The notes under the pieces were generated by a model, which searched no databases, had not been told where the DNA came from, and saw only the letters and a list, made by a program, of their open reading frames with translations. DNA of 64,000 nucleotides from Chryseobacterium aahli (GTDB lineage Bacteria > Bacteroidota > Bacteroidia > Flavobacteriales > Weeksellaceae). The stretch is from NCBI RefSeq assembly GCF_022699665.1, contig NZ_JALDNB010000015.1:91508-155507 (forward strand), read 5' to 3'. The position numbers were made by a program, and so were the translations under genes. Positions 61,311 through 64,000 of the stretch are shown here, piece by piece; the stretch's first letter is position 1; each line of letters starts with the position of its first letter.

Positions 61311-62759
61311 ATGAAAAAGCAGACAATTAAAGAAGTCCTACAAGACTACAAAAAAGTATTACATCATGACATTACAGTTTACGGTTGGGTAAGAACCTTC
61401 CGTGCAAACCGCTTCATTGCGCTTAATGATGGTTCTACAATTAATAATTTGCAAATTGTTGTTGATTTCGAAAATTTCGACGAAGAGATTATCAATAAAA
61501 TAAGTACAGCATCATCTCTAAAAGTTGTAGGTGAAGTGGTAGAAAGTCAAGGTGCAGGACAAGCTGTAGAAATTATCGCTAAAAAAATTATCATTTTGGG
61601 CGATAACTTTACTGAAGAAAGAGAAAAAACAATTCTTCAGCCTAAAAAACATGCCTTGGAAACGTTAAGGGATCAGGCGCATTTAAGATTCAGAACCAAT
61701 TTATTTGGGGCAGTTTTCAGAGTACGTCATGCAGTGAGTTTTGCGATTCACTCGTTTTTTAACCAAAACCAGTTCTTTTACATTAACACTCCAATCGTAA
61801 CGGGAGCTGATGCAGAAGGAGCAGGCGAAATGTTTGGGGTGACCAACTTTGATTTAAATAATATTCCGAGAGACGAAAAAGGTGATATTGACTTCGCTCA
61901 GGATTTCTTTGGTAAGAAAACCAACTTAACAGTTTCCGGACAGCTTGAAGGGGAAACTGCAGCAATGGGATTGGGAAGGATTTATACTTTCGGCCCGACT
62001 TTCCGTGCTGAAAACTCAAACACAACCCGTCACCTTGCAGAATTCTGGATGATTGAGCCTGAAGTTGCTTTTAACAACCTAGAAGATAACATCGATTTGG
62101 CGGAAGATTTCTTGAAATATGTGATTCAATATGTCTTAGATAATTGCAAAGATGATCTTGAGTTCTTAGATAAACGTTTTGAAGAAGAGCAAAAATCAAA
62201 ACCTGAAAAAGACAGAGCAAAAGAAGGCTTGATCGAAAAATTGGAGAATGTTATTGCTAAACGTTTCAAACGTGTAAGCTATACAGAAGCAATTGAGATC
62301 TTAATGAACTCGAAAGAAAATAAAAAAGGAAAATTCCAGTATCCGGTTGAAAGCTGGGGAACCGACCTTCAGTCTGAGCACGAAAGATTCTTGGTAGAAA
62401 AACATTTTGAATGTCCAGTAGTTTTATTTGATTATCCAAAAGAGATCAAAGCATTCTACATGAAGCTGAACGACGACAACAAAACCGTTGCTGCAATGGA
62501 TGTGCTTTTCCCGGGAATTGGCGAGATCATCGGTGGTTCAGAAAGAGAAGCAAGATTAGATGTTCTGAAAACTAAAATGGCAGAAATGCACGTAGATGAG
62601 CACGAGCTTTGGTGGTATATGGATACCAGAAGATTCGGATCCGTTCCTCACGCAGGTTTCGGGCTTGGTTTAGAGAGATTGGTTCTCTTCGTAACTGGTA
62701 TGACCAACATTCGCGACGTCATCCCTTTCCCAAGAACTCCAAAGAACGCAGAATTTTAA
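61311..62759 (+). CDS. asnS: Asparagine--tRNA ligase
   Basis: The 482-residue protein is a class IIb aminoacyl-tRNA synthetase. It has the OB-fold anticodon domain (TVYGWVRTFRANRFIALNDG), motif 2 (TFGPTFRAENSNTTRHLAEFW) and motif 3 (GFGLGLERLVLFVTGMTNIRD, ending in PFPRTP). The TFRAENSNTTRHL sequence and the absence of a GatCAB-dependent aspartyl insertion favour AsnRS. It is followed by a strong terminator, so it is monocistronic. Confidence 0.97.
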   Translation: MKKQTIKEVLQDYKKVLHHDITVYGWVRTFRANRFIALNDGSTINNLQIVVDFENFDEEIINKISTASSLKVVGEVVESQGAGQAVEIIAKKIIILGDNFTEEREKTILQPKKHALETLRDQAHLRFRTNLFGAVFRVRHAVSFAIHSFFNQNQFFYINTPIVTGADAEGAGEMFGVTNFDLNNIPRDEKGDIDFAQDFFGKKTNLTVSGQLEGETAAMGLGRIYTFGPTFRAENSNTTRHLAEFWMIEPEVAFNNLEDNIDLAEDFLKYVIQYVLDNCKDDLEFLDKRFEEEQKSKPEKDRAKEGLIEKLENVIAKRFKRVSYTEAIEILMNSKENKKGKFQYPVESWGTDLQSEHERFLVEKHFECPVVLFDYPKEIKAFYMKLNDDNKTVAAMDVLFPGIGEIIGGSEREARLDVLKTKMAEMHVDEHELWWYMDTRRFGSVPHAGFGLGLERLVLFVTGMTNIRDVIPFPRTPKNAEF

Positions 62760-62780
62760 TCTGCATCATATTATATATAG

Positions 62781-62811
62781 TACCTCTGAAATTCTCAGAG
62801 GTATTTTTTTT
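62781..62811 (+). terminator. Rho-independent terminator of asnS
   Basis: The 9-bp stem TACCTCTGA/TCAGAGGTA is followed by T8. Confidence 0.92.
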
Positions 62812-63514
62812 GAAACATAAAAGTTTGTGAAGGTCATTCTACTCAAACCCTCAAACATAATCTCATACTCAAATCCTTTCACTCAAATAAGGAGCTCATT
62901 CCAGCTTTCACTACTCGCTTTTTTGCGCCTTAGCTCTCCCTTTCTTGCAAAAAGAGCTCAGACAGGCCGTTCAATCTGGGCTAGGGGAGCAGTCGGTAGA
63001 TTATTATTTGCCAAAAAAGAAATATTTTTTCAATTGTTTAGCTTCAGTCTAAATATATTTTTTTACAAACCATCCTTCTGTCATGACCATTACTGCTCAT
63101 TTGAAAATTTGAATTTTCTCTTCTGCTCCAGAGAACCAATATATTATTAAAGAAAGTAGAGCTCCAGAGGAGCAATATGTTTGTAGTAAAGTTTTGTTAC
63201 ACACAGCAGAGTTCCGTAGGAGAGACACCTTTCATTAATAGATTGATATCAATAATCTGTTGGCTTAATCTTTGTAAACAGTACACTCGTTGATGTTGTT
63301 TATACCTAGAACATGTCGTTAACTGTGTTTTCGAGAAACAAAATAGATATTTTGTATACTAAATTTCCCAATGATACCCGGATAAAACTACATCTTTACC
63401 CATCATTAAAATAATATGAACATTGTGGATAACTCTATAACGTTATTTAATGCTTATCAAACCAGCGTTTTACTTTAATACTTTTCCACAATCAAAATAA
63501 TTGATTATTAAATA
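62812..63514. repeat. Gene-free stretch with dispersed repeats before the rRNA operon
   Basis: No gene is supported. About 62890-63000 is a repeat-like block (TTGCGCCTTAGCTCTCCC to CCGTTCAATCTGGGCTAGGG). About 63150-63236 holds two short units, GAGCTCCAGAGGAGCAATAT and GAGTTCCGTAGGAGAGACAC; the second matches the copy at 9991. The rest is AT-rich, with small palindromes such as TTGATATCAA near 63243. Confidence 0.6.
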
Positions 63515-63546
63515 TTTGTTTCGTGTAGGTACTTGCCCTATCTTTG
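63515..63546 (+). promoter_or_regulatory. rRNA promoter P1
   Basis: TTTG at 63515-63518, 20 nt, then TATCTTTG at 63539-63546. The transcript start would lie about 410 nt before the 16S gene. Confidence 0.8.
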
Positions 63547-63662
63547 CCCCACTGAAAACGAGAGTATATCAGTAGCGCAGGAGGGCCTTCGGGCATATAA
63601 TTTAAGTTACTTTATAGGATGTAGATCAAAAAAAACATTCACTAAAATTTTAGCGATAAAAA

Positions 63663-63693
63663 TTTGTGAGATTTAAAAAGATTTGTATCTTTG
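63663..63693 (+). promoter_or_regulatory. rRNA promoter P2
   Basis: TTTG at 63663-63666, 19 nt, then TATCTTTG at 63686-63693. The initial region shares GCGCAGGAG with that of P1, which suggests duplication. Confidence 0.85.
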
Positions 63694-63788
63694 CAATCCC
63701 AATACGGGAAGCGCAGGAGTAGCAGATTGAAGGTTTAGGAAAAGGGTTTAGGGTTACTTAAAAAACTTTAAAATTTCTTCAAAAAACA

Positions 63789-63820
63789 TTTGGTCAATTA
63801 GAAATAAGTTATTACTTTTG
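63789..63820 (+). promoter_or_regulatory. rRNA promoter P3
   Basis: TTTG at 63789-63792, 20 nt, then TACTTTTG at 63813-63820. It is nearest the 16S gene, about 140 nt upstream. Confidence 0.75.
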
Positions 63821-63959
63821 CACACGCAAATACGGCAATGCCCAACGACAGAAAAGGGTGGCTGAGGAAGCGGAAGAGAAGAGATCATTGAAAAATAGAT
63901 ATAACAACCAAGTAAGGAAAAACTAAAGCGTCAAAACTTTGAGTGAGTCAGACAAACAT
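63821..63959 (+). other. 16S rRNA leader
   Basis: The leader after P3 is purine-rich and contains GATCATTGAAAAATAGATAT near 63885, a loose match to a boxA-like antitermination site. No open frame is expected here. Confidence 0.5.

Positions 63960-64000
<41 letters not shown>

Noticed and set aside
62827..63150. 107-codon open frame after asnS
   Set aside because: It runs through dispersed repeat sequence (AQTGRSIWARGAV region) and lacks gene-like context; such frames recur wherever this repeat lies.

Overview
The window is a 64 kb piece of a low-GC chromosome from the phylum Bacteroidota, most likely a flavobacterium of the Chryseobacterium/Weeksellaceae type. The signs are: Bacteroidota-style promoters (-7 element TAnnTTTG, -33 element TTTG or TTG) in front of many genes; few Shine-Dalgarno-like sequences; a carboxypeptidase-regulatory-like/TonB receptor; flavobacterial families such as DUF6427, DUF6341 and an OstA-like protein; an S16 protein with a long Ala/Glu-rich tail; and abundant dispersed repeats of kinds common in this group. 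No tRNA gene or CRISPR array was seen. The window ends 41 bases into a 16S rRNA gene.

Layout. 0-6.3 kb: glyoxylate shunt (aceB, aceA), a QueD-like enzyme, an LpxH-like phosphatase, a LuxE-like protein and a nuclease-like protein. 6.3-21 kb: aquaporin, a peptidase-like DUF5715 protein, an ABC-F ATPase, a putative metal-uptake cluster (DUF2946-like protein, TonB receptor, His-rich lipoprotein), trigger factor, a serine hydrolase, a LolA-like protein and a large M16 peptidase. 21.0-22.3 kb: an IS256-like element of the zinc-binding type, with terminal inverted repeats and a broken transposase. 22.4-35.8 kb: mostly housekeeping (DUF3109, DUF6427/DUF6341, stress protein, exonuclease, PssA, LTA-synthase-like sulfatase, pyruvate dehydrogenase E1 beta, Kup, Fur, OstA-like). 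35.8-41 kb: an accessory-looking island with an XRE regulator, a JAMM-motif lipoprotein, three small secreted or lipoproteins, an internally duplicated helical protein and an 11-copy 21-bp degenerate tandem array. 41-56.3 kb: metabolism, cell wall and translation (class III aminotransferase, a probable class IV pseudo-aminotransferase, amidase, YqgE, PdxH, HU, PanD, TerD, M3 peptidase, S16-RimM). 56.4-61.2 kb: a serine hydrolase with two regulators, and a surface-repeat protein coupled to a CDP-alcohol transferase. 61.3-64 kb: asnS, a 1.2 kb gene-free stretch rich in repeats, then three tandem rRNA promoters and the 16S start.

The most interesting items are the lipoprotein island with its tandem array; a dispersed repeat that has become in-frame codons of the LuxE-like gene; a class IV aminotransferase homologue whose PLP lysine appears to be arginine; six genes whose -7 element lies 3-5 nt before the start codon, predicting leaderless mRNAs; and minus-strand terminator hairpins with no matching gene.
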